Of a stretch of DNA of 20,477 nucleotides, positions 7,536 through 14,537 are shown piece by piece (position 1 is the first letter of the stretch; each line of letters opens with the position of its first letter). A model generated the notes under the pieces. It was given only the letters and a program-made list of their open reading frames with translations. It ran no database searches and had not been told where the DNA came from. A program made the translations under genes and the position numbers. The stretch comes from Bdellovibrionales bacterium (GTDB taxonomy: Bacteria > Bdellovibrionota > Bdellovibrionia > Bdellovibrionales > JAMPXM01). Where the stretch lies: positions 1 through 20,477 of the forward strand of contig SXRI01000038.1 in assembly GCA_005793615.1 (NCBI GenBank), read 5' to 3'.

Positions 7536-7883
7536 TTAGGGCAAGCACTGGAAAGAGGTTGCCATTGGCGGCGTATAGATTCCGCCGCCGGTTTTAATCT
7601 CAAAGACGCCGCGTTTACTAGCGCAATTTTGAAGTGCCGGCGCCGCCTCGCAGGCCATCAAAACGATCCCAGATCCCTTTGGGTAGATGTATTTTCCGCT
7701 GGCATCGACAGTCGCTAATTTGTCAAAAGTAAGAGCTACGCCGAATACGTCCATATTACATTCAGCTTTCGACACCACGAAGTTCGAGGTCACCACAGTG
7801 TCGGCTGCAGCACGAGCTACACCCACTGTTCCGACAAGTGCGCTGAAAGCCAAAGAGCAAATAATCCGAGAAGTGTTCATCAT
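7536..7883 (-). CDS. Small exported protein with four cysteines, unknown function
   Basis: The protein is 115 aa with a clear Sec signal peptide: MMNTSR, then a hydrophobic run, then cleavage predicted after ARA (about residue 25). The mature part of about 90 residues has four cysteines (C42, C78, C87, C113), suiting two disulfides in the periplasm or outside the cell. The SD is GGGGGA seven bases before ATG 7883. No family is recognised. It stands alone: the aguB stop is 116 nt upstream and a convergent gene ends 12 nt downstream. Confidence 0.7.
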   Translation of the reverse strand: MMNTSRIICSLAFSALVGTVGVARAAADTVVTSNFVVSKAECNMDVFGVALTFDKLATVDASGKYIYPKGSGIVLMACEAAPALQNCASKRGVFEIKTGGGIYTPPMATSFQCLP

Positions 7884-7999
7884 TTCAAATCCCCCATTTA
7901 GGTTCGACCACTACCACTGTTTTTAGCAGTGGCGACCTATTTGGGGAACCTATTTTACTGGGCCTTCAGCAAAGTGCCGGCTTTAGGTACTTTACGATC

Positions 8000-8854
8000 T
8001 CAAGAGTGCGAGATCGCCTGATAGAGATCGGGCCGGCGATCACGGAAGAACCCAAACGCCGCGCGATTACGTCGAATGGCCTCGAGATCGAACGACGCTG
8101 TGATGATCCCGGTTTCATGGCGCCCGAGCTCGGCGACTTTGTTACCGCGATGATCACTGATGAACGAGTGGCCGTAAAAGATCTGCCTTGGTTCGGTACC
8201 GATGCGATTGGCTGCGACCACCGGAACCACGTTAGAAACGGCGTGACCGATCATCGCGCGCTGCCAAGGATCCTTCGTGTCGAGGTTTGGCTCCTCGGGC
8301 TCGGTGCCGATCGCCGTCGGATAAAACAAAATGTCAGCGCCCTGAAGCATCATCGCGCGGGCACATTCCGGAAACCATTGGTCCCAGCAGATGCCGACGC
8401 CGATATTGCCGTAATGGGTCTTCCACACCTTAAAACCGGTGTTGCCGGGGCGGAAATAAAATTTTTCTTCGTATCCAGGGCCATCAGGGATGTGCGACTT
8501 GCGGTAGACCCCCAGCATCGACCCATCGGCATCCATGACTGCAAGGCTATTGTAGTAACACTGGCCGTCTTTTTCAAAAAACGAAACCGGAATCACCGCC
8601 CGCAGCTCGCGGGCAAGTTTTTGAAAATGCGCCAGTGTCGGATGGTCCTTCGCCGGTCGGGCAAGCTCAAAGTACTCATCTTTTTCGAAGGTACAGAAAT
8701 AGATGTTTTCGAACAGTTCGGGCGGCAAAATCACCTGTGCGCCCTCTTTGTGAGCGGCATGAATTAGTTCAGTCATGCGTGCGATGTTACGGGCCGTATC
8801 GGTGGTGAAGTCGCTCTGCAAGGCAGCTACTTTAATCGTTGAATTGCTTTTCAT
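8000..8854 (-). CDS. aguB: N-carbamoylputrescine amidase
   Basis: The enzyme hydrolyses N-carbamoylputrescine to putrescine, ammonia and CO2, the second step of agmatine use, in the cytoplasm. It belongs to the nitrilase/carbamoylase superfamily, and all three catalytic residues are visible: Glu46 in LPPELFE, Lys119 in YRKSHIP and Cys156 in GICWDQWFPE. The product is 284 aa, near the usual 290-300 of plant and bacterial AguB. Start ATG 8854 is chosen over the longer frame to 8914 because GAGAGGGGTG precedes it and the family begins with this VAALQ strand. The start lies 13 nt after the aguA stop, so the genes are cotranscribed. A 7-bp hairpin (7995-8016) straddles the stop. Confidence 0.93.
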   Translation of the reverse strand: MKSNSTIKVAALQSDFTTDTARNIARMTELIHAAHKEGAQVILPPELFENIYFCTFEKDEYFELARPAKDHPTLAHFQKLARELRAVIPVSFFEKDGQCYYNSLAVMDADGSMLGVYRKSHIPDGPGYEEKFYFRPGNTGFKVWKTHYGNIGVGICWDQWFPECARAMMLQGADILFYPTAIGTEPEEPNLDTKDPWQRAMIGHAVSNVVPVVAANRIGTEPRQIFYGHSFISDHRGNKVAELGRHETGIITASFDLEAIRRNRAAFGFFRDRRPDLYQAISHS

Positions 8855-8867
8855 GCTCACACCCCTC

Positions 8868-9950
8868 TCAATTCGGTTCTTGCTGACTGATGCAGTGGAA
8901 AGCGCCACCGCCACTTAAGATCGCTTTTGCCGACAGACCAACGGTGCGCCGACCTGGGAACCAATCGCCGATACGTGCGACGGCTTCACTGTCATAGATG
9001 CTTCCGTAGGTCGGCACGATTACGGTGGAGTTACCAATGTAGAAGTTCACGTAACTTGCCGGCATGAGATCGCCGTCTTCATTGAGAATTTCTCCGGGTG
9101 AAGGAACCACTCCGACTTCAAGGGGTCGCCCTTTTGCGTCGGTCATGGCACGAAGATCACGCTCGATCGTCGCCAGAATTTCGCGATTGGGGTCGTTCGG
9201 GTTTTGGCCCCGCATGCACAGAACTTTGGCCGGGCCGACGTAACGGGCGATCGTGTCGATATGTCCATCGGTGTGATCGTTGAGCAAACCATCGCCCAAC
9301 CACAGAACTTTTTCTACGCCCAAACCTTCACAAAGCCCCCGCTCGATTTGCGCCTGGTTCATTTGTGGGTTGCGATTGGGGTTGAGCAAGCACTGCCGGC
9401 TAGTGAGACAAGTGCCTTCGCCATCGAGTTCGACCGAGCCGCCCTCTAGTACCCATGGTGCCTGAAACTGCCGATAGGCCGCGGCTTGAGCAATGCGAGT
9501 TGAAACCTCGGGATCATGGGGAAGGTTGTACTTCTCGCCCCAGCCGTTGAACTTAAAGCGGACGGTAGCAAGACCACTTGGACCCTTTAAGAAAAGCGGG
9601 GCGGTATCACGTAACCAAATGTCGCCAAAAGGCACTAGATGAAGGCGAAATGGTAGACCGCGAAGGGCGTTCTCGGCCTGAATGCCGGCTTCCATCGTCG
9701 GTATGATGACATTGAGATTTTCGCCGCGAGGCTTTGCTGTTACGGGATCGAGATCCGCAATGGCGCGGCAGAATTCAACAAACTCCTCCTGAGCCGGTTG
9801 AAGGTTCTCTTCCCAAAGGTTGTAATGACTGGGCCAGGCCAGCCACACTGCCGAGTGATGTTCCCACTCGGCCGGCATGTGAAAACCCGCCGCTATTGGT
9901 GTCTCCTGTGGTGTTTCTTGTGGCGTTTCTTGTGGCGTTTCCAGACTCAA
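8868..9950 (-). CDS. aguA: Agmatine deiminase
   Basis: The enzyme converts agmatine to N-carbamoylputrescine and ammonia, the step before AguB. Family motifs in order: MPAEWEHHSAVWLAWP, IWLRDTAP, a LEGGSVELDGEGTCLTS stretch, DHTDGHIDTIARYV, and the nucleophile in GGGAFHCISQQ (Cys353 of 360 with the start used here). Start choice is uncertain. TTG 9950 has GGGGG six bases upstream and gives a family-length protein; ATG 10052 gives 394 aa but has no SD and would sit 15 nt from the divergent ttcA start; the frame is open to 10280. The stretch just after TTG 9950 is an ETPQ-type repeat encoded by 12-bp units, absent from normal AguA. It forms an operon with aguB. Confidence 0.92.
   Translation of the reverse strand: MSLETPQETPQETPQETPIAAGFHMPAEWEHHSAVWLAWPSHYNLWEENLQPAQEEFVEFCRAIADLDPVTAKPRGENLNVIIPTMEAGIQAENALRGLPFRLHLVPFGDIWLRDTAPLFLKGPSGLATVRFKFNGWGEKYNLPHDPEVSTRIAQAAAYRQFQAPWVLEGGSVELDGEGTCLTSRQCLLNPNRNPQMNQAQIERGLCEGLGVEKVLWLGDGLLNDHTDGHIDTIARYVGPAKVLCMRGQNPNDPNREILATIERDLRAMTDAKGRPLEVGVVPSPGEILNEDGDLMPASYVNFYIGNSTVIVPTYGSIYDSEAVARIGDWFPGRRTVGLSAKAILSGGGAFHCISQQEPN
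9898..9945. repeat. 12-bp tandem repeat at the aguA 5' end (four units)
   Basis: On the plus strand the units are ggtgtctcctgt, ggtgtttcttgt, ggcgtttcttgt and ggcgtttccaga. In the aguA frame they encode an ETPQETPQETPQETPI run immediately ahead of the conserved enzyme domain. The period keeps the frame, so unit number could change without breaking the gene. Confidence 0.85.
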
Positions 9951-10067
9951 TTCAGACCCCCGCGTTTCGCTGTGATTGTCTACCGCAAATGGGCGGGGGC
10001 TCCAACGGAAAATTTGCTGCGCTCGAGCGATTGATACTGGCGGTGAAGCCATGGTAGGACTGGCGTC

Positions 10068-10850
10068 ATGATTGACTACAGAAGCTCTCTGGCGGTGAAA
10101 GTACGTAAACAAATGGTAGAGGCCATCGCTCAGTATCAATTGATTACTGAAGGTGATCGGGTGATGGTTTGCGTCTCGGGAGGAAAAGACTCGAGTGTTC
10201 TTCTGGCGCTCCTGGCGGAGTCGAAGAGACGAGCGCCGTTTGACTTTGAGATCGCGGCGGTACTTCTCGACCAAAAGCAACCTGGGTTTGATGGTGAAGC
10301 CTATAAAAATTGGATTGAGACTGAGGTTGGCATACCACTCACGGTTCTTGAGCGGGATACCTACTCGATCGTGAAGGAAAAAACAGTCGATCGAGTTTAC
10401 TGTTCGCTCTGTTCGCGGTTACGGCGGGGGATCCTCTATGATCATGCCGCTAAAAACGGCTTTAATAAAATGGCCCTTGGACACCATCGCGAAGATGCTG
10501 CGGAAACGCTGCTACTCAATCTTTTCTATACCGGTAAACTTCAGGCGATGCCGCCAAAATTTCAATCCGATGATGGTCGCAATATCGTAATTCGCCCCTT
10601 GTTTGCGATTGCCGAAAATGACTTGCGTGAGCTTTCGGAGACCTGGAATATTCCGACCATTCCGTGCAATCTTTGCGGTTCTCAAGAAGAGATGAAGCGT
10701 AAGGAAATGAAGAGGCTTATTTCGAGTCTTGAAAAGACCATTCCTGAAATTCGCTACTCGATGGCGACGGCGATCACCAATGTGCGAACCTCGCATCTAG
10801 CAGACGATAAGGTCTGGGATTTTCGCGAGCTTTCTGCCCACCAGACATAA
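10068..10850 (+). CDS. ttcA: tRNA 2-thiocytidine(32) synthetase TtcA
   Basis: TtcA adds sulfur to cytidine 32 of certain tRNAs using ATP and an iron-sulfur cluster. The PP-loop SGGKDS is at residues 37-42, and the cluster-binding cysteines are present as CSLC (112-115) and the CNLC site (C203). GHHREDAAETLLLNLFYTG (138-156) and the MPPKFQSDDG segment (161-170) are typical of TtcA rather than TilS. The length of 260 aa is slightly short of E. coli TtcA (311). AGGA lies nine bases upstream of ATG 10068. It is divergent from aguAB and 89 nt ahead of the O-methyltransferase gene, with no terminator seen between. Confidence 0.93.
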   Translation: MIDYRSSLAVKVRKQMVEAIAQYQLITEGDRVMVCVSGGKDSSVLLALLAESKRRAPFDFEIAAVLLDQKQPGFDGEAYKNWIETEVGIPLTVLERDTYSIVKEKTVDRVYCSLCSRLRRGILYDHAAKNGFNKMALGHHREDAAETLLLNLFYTGKLQAMPPKFQSDDGRNIVIRPLFAIAENDLRELSETWNIPTIPCNLCGSQEEMKRKEMKRLISSLEKTIPEIRYSMATAITNVRTSHLADDKVWDFRELSAHQT

Positions 10851-10939
10851 ATTCAACTTGCTCTCGCCTCCGTTGCGTTGGTTCAATAATGACTCCAAGA
10901 ACAGACGTCGACAAGGTGGTTGACAAAGAAGGAGTTGAA

Positions 10940-12130
10940 ATGGATTTCGAAAGCGGCCAAAACAGCCTAACCAACTATCAGGAAAAACTCACTCGGGCGC
11001 TGAACGCTAAGGGAATTCAGGTTCCTTCGTTCAAAAAGTTGCGCGAAAAGGTTTCACCGGTAACGATGGTGAATACCGTTAACAAAATTCGTAGTGGCGT
11101 TAGTAAATTGAATCAACGAATGCAGCCGGCTCCGGTTGCGTTGCTGGAGTTGGCGACGGGCGCGTGGGTTTCACAGGCGATCTCGGTTGCGGCTCGTTTA
11201 AATGTCGCCGATCACATCGGCCATTCCTCAATGGAGTCAGATGAGCTGGCAAAACTTTGTTCTTGCCAGCCACAGTCGCTCTATCGCTTGTTGCGCGCAC
11301 TGACGGTGGTGGGTGTTTTGACTGAAGAGGAGGGGCGAAAGTTTCGCCTTACTACCATTGGCCATTGCTTACGTGAGGATCATCCGCGTTCGATGAAATA
11401 CATGATCACGCATATCGGTCGCGTCGGGTGGCCGGCTTGGGGGGATCTCGAACATTCGGTGCGCACTGGACAAAACGCCATAGAACATCTTTATGGCATG
11501 AAGCCATTTGAACACCTTAATTCGACTCCGGAAAATGCCGAGATCTTTAACAAGGCGATGACCAATGTTTCCAAAATCGAGCTTGATACGATTTTAGGTG
11601 CTTATGATTTCTCTGGATTTAAAGTTCTTGCTGATATCGGTGCCGGTCATGGCGCGCTTTTAGCTTCCATCTTGCGCGCGACTCCGGACCTCCATGGCAT
11701 TTTGTTTGATTTGAAAAATGTCGTTGCCGGAGCCAAGACTGATCTTTCGCTGTCGAGTGTTGAGGAGCGCATCGCGTTCCACGAAGGCAGTTTTTTCGAT
11801 GAGATTCCTACTGGAGCTGATGCTTATATCATGAAACATATCATTCATGATTGGTCGGATGACGAGGCCGTGGCTATCTTGGCGAATATCCGCAAAGTGA
11901 TACCGGCAACTGGGCGTTTGCTTTTGGTTGAGACAGTGATTCCGGCGCGGAACGAAGCTCATTTTTCAAAAATTCTGGATCTCGAAATGTTGGTACTAAC
12001 CACCGGGCGCGAGCGTACCGGCGAGGAGTTCGCGGCATTGTTCCGCCGCGCGGGATTTGAACTCGCTCGGATCGTGCCAACGATGTCTATGGCTTGTGTT
12101 ATCGAGGCCAAACCGAGCGAACGCCACTGA
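10940..12130 (+). CDS. SAM-dependent O-methyltransferase (plant-type/CrtF-like fold)
   Basis: Start ATG 10940 is chosen because AAGGAG lies seven bases before it; an upstream in-frame ATG at 10889 has no SD. The product is 396 aa. Residues 1-64 are an unrecognised polar extension. From 65 on comes a winged-helix dimerisation domain (ALLELATGAWVSQAI, LYRLLRALTVVGVL), then the SAM motif VLADIGAGHGALLASI (229-244), then KHIIHDWSDDEA (299-310) with the catalytic-type His303, and the C-terminal FRRAGFE helix. Relatives methylate hydroxyls in carotenoids, polyketides, antibiotics or acetylserotonin. No biosynthetic cluster adjoins it, so the substrate is open. It converges on mltA with 23 nt between. 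Confidence 0.87.
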   Translation: MDFESGQNSLTNYQEKLTRALNAKGIQVPSFKKLREKVSPVTMVNTVNKIRSGVSKLNQRMQPAPVALLELATGAWVSQAISVAARLNVADHIGHSSMESDELAKLCSCQPQSLYRLLRALTVVGVLTEEEGRKFRLTTIGHCLREDHPRSMKYMITHIGRVGWPAWGDLEHSVRTGQNAIEHLYGMKPFEHLNSTPENAEIFNKAMTNVSKIELDTILGAYDFSGFKVLADIGAGHGALLASILRATPDLHGILFDLKNVVAGAKTDLSLSSVEERIAFHEGSFFDEIPTGADAYIMKHIIHDWSDDEAVAILANIRKVIPATGRLLLVETVIPARNEAHFSKILDLEMLVLTTGRERTGEEFAALFRRAGFELARIVPTMSMACVIEAKPSERH

Positions 12131-12153
12131 TTTTTGTTTTTTGCCTTCTGTTG

Positions 12154-13380
12154 TTACTGGGCTGAGGATTTGAGAACGGGAAGGTAGAGCTTCCCGTTTG
12201 TTTTCATATTTGAGGCTGCGAACTCGGCGTATTCATCCGATCCCCAATATACATCCACACGCGCGGGGCCGAGAATGGCTCCTCCGGTGTCCTGTGCCAC
12301 AGCAAAGCGCGTGAAGCGCACGTATTGAATGGGCCCTTTGCTGTTTTCCACCGGTCGTTGAGTATCAAATAAAACTACCGCACCAAGTGGCAAACTCTTC
12401 GGGTCGACCGCGATCGAATGCCCAGGAGTTAAATGTACGGCCGCAGTACCACACGGCGGTTCATCAGTAAGACGAAAGAAAACATAGGATTTACTGACTG
12501 TGAGAGTCGGCCATACTTCATCGGGAAAATCTTTGAAGTATTGTCGAAGTCCATCGAATGAGAGGTACTTCTTATCAACCCCTTTTTGTTTCAAATAGGT
12601 AAACACCGAGCTGCCGACCAGGCCGTTCTTGGCTGCGAAATTTAAGGTTGTTTCGCGAAAACTCCCGTTCTTTTGCTTAACGCGAAGATTGCCGGTTCCC
12701 TCTATATGTAAACGCAACACGGAGACAAGATCATCGAGGTAAGCGATCTCAAGCCCCTTGCCGCTCAATGCTTTATCAACATCAATTTCTTTGCGACTAA
12801 AGTAGGAGCCGAGCGTTCCATCCGGCATGCGTCGTCGCCAAATGGTTTGACCCGAAGGGTCCGTGGTCTTAACCAGGTCATCGGGTTTTGCATACACTGG
12901 GAACTTATATTTTGACGTTGGTACCAGTGAACCTTCGAAACTAGGGTTGTTGTAGCCGGTGAACAGACCTTCGCCCGACCCCTCTTTGCCAGTTGATCGA
13001 TACCACATGAAATCGGTTTTTGATTTACTGTAAAACTCGCTCCAGGTGGAAACCTGTTTTGCTAATTGCGCGAGATTCTCGAGAGTTGGACGGTTACATT
13101 TTGCTTCGGGTGGCGGCGTGGGATCACCGCAGCGAGTGACGGTACCTTGTTCGTACTCGCGGCAAGCCTCAAGTTGGCGCTGCAGAGCCAGGCGAAAGTC
13201 GGCGAGACTTCCATCCGGCGTCAGTTGCGGAAGTTCAGCCTCGGGAATGAGATCCCAGTCACTTGCCGGAACTGGTCCAACACTTTCCGCCGCCAATAGC
13301 GACTGACAATAAATTGTCAGCGAGATAATACAAAGGACACTTGCCACAACAACAGGGAGTCGTCTTTTTAAGGCAGGCAT
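12154..13380 (-). CDS. mltA: MltA-type lytic murein transglycosylase
   Basis: The enzyme cleaves peptidoglycan glycan strands leaving 1,6-anhydromuramic ends, in the periplasm. The 408-aa product has a signal peptide (RRLPVVVASVLCIISLTIY, cleavage after LLA near residue 30). No proper lipobox is seen, unlike E. coli MltA, so it may be soluble. Domain order: MltA barrel with FTGYNNP (140-146) and IEGTG (226-230), then the 3D domain with the catalytic Asp364 in VAQDTGGAILGPARVDVYWG. Extra cysteines (C74, C84, C95) lie in a region before the barrel. Start ATG 13380 has AGAGGA just upstream; a further in-frame ATG at 13410 lacks a SD. A 16-bp palindrome sits at 13395-13410. Confidence 0.9.
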   Translation of the reverse strand: MPALKRRLPVVVASVLCIISLTIYCQSLLAAESVGPVPASDWDLIPEAELPQLTPDGSLADFRLALQRQLEACREYEQGTVTRCGDPTPPPEAKCNRPTLENLAQLAKQVSTWSEFYSKSKTDFMWYRSTGKEGSGEGLFTGYNNPSFEGSLVPTSKYKFPVYAKPDDLVKTTDPSGQTIWRRRMPDGTLGSYFSRKEIDVDKALSGKGLEIAYLDDLVSVLRLHIEGTGNLRVKQKNGSFRETTLNFAAKNGLVGSSVFTYLKQKGVDKKYLSFDGLRQYFKDFPDEVWPTLTVSKSYVFFRLTDEPPCGTAAVHLTPGHSIAVDPKSLPLGAVVLFDTQRPVENSKGPIQYVRFTRFAVAQDTGGAILGPARVDVYWGSDEYAEFAASNMKTNGKLYLPVLKSSAQ

Positions 13381-13394
13381 TTTTCCTCTTGGGG

Positions 13395-13410
13395 TTGAGC
13401 AATTGCTCAA
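13395..13410. promoter_or_regulatory. Perfect 16-bp palindrome in the mltA leader
   Basis: ttgagcaattgctcaa is its own reverse complement, with no central gap. It lies 15 nt upstream of the mltA start and directly before its SD. A dimeric repressor could bind it, or the RNA could fold here; no neighbouring regulator gene is visible. Confidence 0.5.
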
Positions 13411-13574
13411 GTTCTATTTTGGTCTTATTTTTAGGTCTACGCAAGACCCCTTGGAACTTATATTTTCGTCCGACCAAGGTCGTGAGTAATGTGAACCAAT
13501 GTAAATTTTAGTTACGCCAAAATGAGAGCTGGTAATCTATCTAAAATTTCTCGCAAAGAAAGGGAGGAATGACC

Positions 13575-13877
13575 ATGGCCAATTCGGCTCCAGTGAAAGC
13601 AAGCAAAAACCTTCAGGATGAGATCACAGAGTTTCTAAGCTCCCGCCAGGCGGACAGAATGCGCTTTAAAGGTATGTTAATGATGCGTAACTTACCCGGC
13701 TTAGCCACTCTTGCTATCGAGGTGGGTAAGGAATGTCAAAAGTACGGTTTCATGAGCCTGGTTGAAGTCACCGCCAATATCGAGGCTGCGGCAACTAAAG
13801 GTGATTTTGCCGCCTGTATGGCCCTTGTTAGTAATTACGAAGAGCAAACCATCAATCTTAAGGTCGAATACAACTGA
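13575..13877 (+). CDS. Small HPt-like helical protein lacking the phospho-histidine
   Basis: ATG 13575 is preferred over ATG 13569 because the strong AGGGAGGA sits directly against the first and six bases from the second. The product is 100 aa, soluble, no signal peptide, all helix by composition. Residues 44-77 (LATLAIEVGKECQKYGF, then LVEVTANIEAAATKGD) align by eye with the core of histidine phosphotransfer domains, where the pattern is LA-H-x-L-K-G, G, L-x-E-x-A, (I/L)E-x-A. The histidine position is Ile48 and the KG is GK, so phosphotransfer is unlikely. It might act as a binding or scaffold version. The gene is monocistronic, with a hairpin downstream at 13900-13934. Confidence 0.65.
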   Translation: MANSAPVKASKNLQDEITEFLSSRQADRMRFKGMLMMRNLPGLATLAIEVGKECQKYGFMSLVEVTANIEAAATKGDFAACMALVSNYEEQTINLKVEYN

Positions 13878-13899
13878 GGTATAGCGACGGCGTTCGAGT

Positions 13900-13934
13900 A
13901 GCGAAGGCTGGTACCTGGTGGCACAGCCTTCGCT
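13900..13934. terminator. Hairpin between two convergent genes, likely bidirectional terminator
   Basis: agcgaaggctg (13900-13910) pairs perfectly with cagccttcgct (13924-13934), an 11-bp stem with a 13-nt loop, followed by the short T-rich TTTAGATTT. An outer 7-bp pair, atagcga (13881-13887) with tcgctat (13954-13960), could extend it. It lies between the stops of the HPt-like and Cys-rich genes, where a shared terminator is expected. The T-run is weak. Confidence 0.65.
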
Positions 13935-13993
13935 TTAGATTTCGCTAGGAACTTCGCTATTAATACCTGAAAAATTGTCAGGAACAATAGGCG

Positions 13994-14428
13994 TTACTTC
14001 TTCTCGGTGGCAGGGGCGTCGGTTTTTTCGCCTTGATGCGCATGGTGGTCGGCGCACTGAGCACCACCTTCGCCACTACAACAACTGCCGCCCTTTTTCT
14101 TGCCGCTTTTGCCGCCGGCGCAGCAGCTACCGCCTTTTTTCCCATGCATGCCATGCATTGGGCAGCTTCCTTGGTCCTTGAAATCCTTGTGGGTCGCCAT
14201 CATTTCACTGTGGCAATCGTCCATGGACTTGTCCGAACGTAAACAGGTAGCCATTTTCTCGTGCATGCCCGCCATTTGCTGGCGCTGTTCGGCAGTGATT
14301 TCCATAGGCGGCTTCTTGTCGCTCGATTCCGCTTTGGTTTTGCTGGCCGCCAGGGCAAAACTGCCCATAGACAGAGTTAATGTAAGAACAAAAATATTCA
14401 GCACTGTTGTTTTAAATAAAGTAGTCAT
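13994..14428 (-). CDS. Exported Cys/His/Met-rich protein, probable metal binder
   Basis: The protein is 144 aa with a signal peptide (cleavage after ALA near residue 28). It then has a charged helical middle with C62 and C72, and a C-terminal tail carrying eight cysteines in total, several adjacent: C89, C102-C103, C116-C117, C125, plus a CPMHGMHG motif (89-96) and HHAH (128-131). KKGGSCC followed by a small residue and G occurs twice (97-105, 111-119). Such composition fits periplasmic binding of copper, zinc or similar soft metals; no named family is recognised. The SD is a strong AAGGAG seven bases before ATG 14428. An imperfect dyad ACCT-N10-AGGT (14462-14479) lies upstream and resembles the spacing of MerR-type sites, weakly. 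Confidence 0.7.
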   Translation of the reverse strand: MTTLFKTTVLNIFVLTLTLSMGSFALAASKTKAESSDKKPPMEITAEQRQQMAGMHEKMATCLRSDKSMDDCHSEMMATHKDFKDQGSCPMHGMHGKKGGSCCAGGKSGKKKGGSCCSGEGGAQCADHHAHQGEKTDAPATEKK

Positions 14429-14501
14429 TGGTATCTCCTTCGCCTTCAGCCTCTGACATATACCTAATGGTGTCCAGGTCCAAATGCGAAGGGAGATCGT
14501 T

Positions 14502-14537
14502 AAAAAAGCCCCTATCTGTTAATGCGGCTGGGGCTCT
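14502..14537 (-). terminator. Intrinsic terminator at the 3' end of the universal stress protein gene
   Basis: On the minus strand AGCCCC (14535-14530) pairs with GGGGCT (14512-14507), extendable by a G-T and an A-T pair, with a 17-nt loop that includes the stop codon, followed by a T-run of six (14507-14502). It fits a rho-independent terminator for the stress protein gene, just before the Cys-rich gene's promoter region. Confidence 0.6.

Noticed and set aside
7914..7932. ccactg / cagtgg hairpin with a T-rich loop upstream of the small exported protein
   Set aside because: Only 6 bp, no T-run after it in either direction; too weak for a terminator or riboswitch.
7995..8016. 7-bp perfect stem (cgatctc / gagatcg) around the aguB stop as a terminator
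   Set aside because: No T-run follows on the minus strand and the stem overlaps coding sequence, so a terminator call is not supported.
8006..8767. 253-aa plus-strand open frame across aguB
   Set aside because: It lies opposite a gene with all catalytic residues intact and has no family features; a shadow frame.
10053..10280. N-terminal extension of aguA to 10280
   Set aside because: It would overlap the start of ttcA on the other strand, and the extra residues do not resemble any AguA.
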